DNA from: SYFY01 sp031385325
Lineage (GTDB): Bacteria > Pseudomonadota > Gammaproteobacteria > Pseudomonadales > Azotimanducaceae
Assembly: GCA_031385325.1 (NCBI GenBank)
Contig: JANNBJ010000114.1
Coordinates: 1 to 22,778, forward strand
Direction of reading: 5' to 3'
DNA length: 22,778 nt
A program made the translations under genes and the position numbers. Below the pieces are notes generated by a model, which was not told the origin of the DNA, ran no database searches, and saw nothing but the letters and a program-made list of their open reading frames with translations. This document shows, piece by piece, positions 22,397-22,778 of this stretch (position 1 is the first letter of the stretch; every line of letters starts with the position of its first letter).

Positions 22397-22576
22397 CCCG
22401 CATTATTCATGAAGGAACATAGCGAGGGCGTCGAGAGTAACGAAAAGACTTGGTGGCGCGGACCGGAGCGCGCACAGGCGTGCTTGACAGCACGTCGAGC
22501 ACGCGGAGGGAGCACGCCGAGTGTTTTCGCTGCTATCGGCGTCCGCAGCAGGTCATTCATGAATAATGGGGGCTAG
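22393..22576. repeat. Inverted-repeat-bounded element, 21-nt arms with one mismatch
   Basis: 22393-22413 and 22556-22576 are reverse complements at 20 of 21 positions, with a perfect core CATTATTCATGAA/TTCATGAATAATG. The 142-bp interior codes for nothing recognisable but is rich in GC inverted and direct repeats, for example GCGTGCT/AGCACGC and three AGCACG copies. The sirtuin stop is in the left arm and the VOC gene stop in the right arm. The layout fits a small non-autonomous mobile element or a conserved convergent-terminator structure; no transposase or target-site duplication is visible. Confidence 0.65.
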
Positions 22577-22778
22577 GAGTCTGCGCGGCAGAAGTCGACA
22601 GGCTGCGGCGGCGCCACCTTCTGCCGCGCAGACTCCTAGCTCGATCTTCGCGAATTTCGATGATCTCGTTGTCAGGGCCGCGCACGTAGGTTGTCTTGTG
22701 CGACCCGAGATCGAGTGGTTTGGTGTTGGCATGCAAGCCAGCTGCGGCGATGCGTTCGCAGAGCACATCCACGTCGTC
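22557..22778 (-). CDS. Glyoxalase/VOC-family protein, C-terminal fragment (5' end outside window)
   Basis: About 73 residues are visible, and the frame is open to the window end. The stretch ERIAAAGLHANTKPLDLGSHKTTYVRGPDNEIIEIRED is the last beta-alpha-beta repeat of a vicinal-oxygen-chelate protein; GPDNEIIEI holds the usual last metal-binding Glu. The VOC fold should end near IEIRED. The remaining 28 residues (basic, R/S rich) come from the 23-bp hairpin and the neighbouring repeat arm, so they look like an acquired tail rather than part of the domain. Members bind a metal and act as glyoxalase I, dioxygenases or resistance proteins; the fragment cannot decide. It is convergent with the sirtuin gene. 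Confidence 0.75.
   Translation of the reverse strand, partial: DDVDVLCERIAAAGLHANTKPLDLGSHKTTYVRGPDNEIIEIREDRARSLRGRRWRRRSLSTSAAQTPSPHYS
22572..22640. repeat. Perfect 23-bp hairpin (23-nt loop) in the 3' end of the VOC gene
   Basis: 22572-22594 and 22618-22640 are exact reverse complements, starting GCTAGGAGTCTGCGCGG and ending CAGACTCCTAGC. The left arm shares its first five bases with the end of the 21-nt repeat at 22556-22576. The hairpin is read through as codons of the VOC protein's tail. It may be a palindromic repeat element or a strong transcription or mRNA-stability structure. Confidence 0.85.

Noticed and set aside
22401..22568. CRISPR-like repeats
   Set aside because: There are only two inverted, not direct, copies and no regular spacer units.

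Overview
The window (about 22.8 kb, GC-rich, densely coded on both strands) looks like a chromosomal catabolic region of an uncultured Proteobacterium, probably a Gammaproteobacterium. That guess rests on gene content only: a FadD6/FATP-type acyl-CoA ligase, a YihX-like HAD phosphatase, a class II sirtuin, a RimL-type GNAT and an LTxxQ-like periplasmic protein. There is no rRNA, tRNA, CRISPR array, phage gene or transposase in view.

Layout. 1-3756 (+): the end of one luciferase-like (LLM) oxidoreductase, a second full paralogue, a membrane-anchored lytic transglycosylase-like protein, a small exported protein and a third LLM oxidoreductase. 3802-4446 (-): a YihX-like HAD phosphatase. 4447-4823: a non-coding stretch with nested repeats and a possible terminator. 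4824-5882 (+): a fourth LLM oxidoreductase, convergent with a FadD6-like acyl-CoA ligase (5923-7731, -). 7855-10124: two unrelated metallo-beta-lactamase-fold hydrolases pointing at each other, with a small membrane protein between them. 10282-15149 (+): a cupin, an ACAD10/11-like acyl-CoA dehydrogenase, a double-length CaiB/BaiF CoA-transferase, a second cupin and a GFA-type zinc protein, ending in a likely bidirectional terminator. 15218-18539 (-): a Cof-type HAD phosphatase, a single-length CaiB/BaiF CoA-transferase, a TauD-type dioxygenase and a small membrane protein. 18613-19727 (+): a wrecked sodium:solute symporter gene. 19735-22396: a GNAT, then a serine beta-lactamase-like hydrolase overlapping a sirtuin. 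The right edge has a glyoxalase/VOC gene fragment running into a composite inverted-repeat element.

How the genes may work together (inference). The set of acyl-CoA ligase, two class III CoA-transferases, acyl-CoA dehydrogenase, four LLM flavin/F420 oxidoreductases, a 2-oxoglutarate dioxygenase, MBL hydrolases and a carboxylesterase-like serine hydrolase resembles modules that activate and degrade unusual carboxylic acids (alicyclic, branched or terpenoid/steroid-derived). The substrate cannot be read from the sequence.

Most notable structural signals: (1) the symporter pseudogene carries two short tandem duplications (13 and 17 bp), and collapsing either one restores its reading frame locally; (2) the convergent sirtuin and VOC genes end inside the two arms of one near-perfect 21-nt inverted repeat, next to a perfect 23-bp hairpin that encodes the tail of the VOC protein; (3) the double CoA-transferase has no ATG or GTG start that keeps its full N-terminus.
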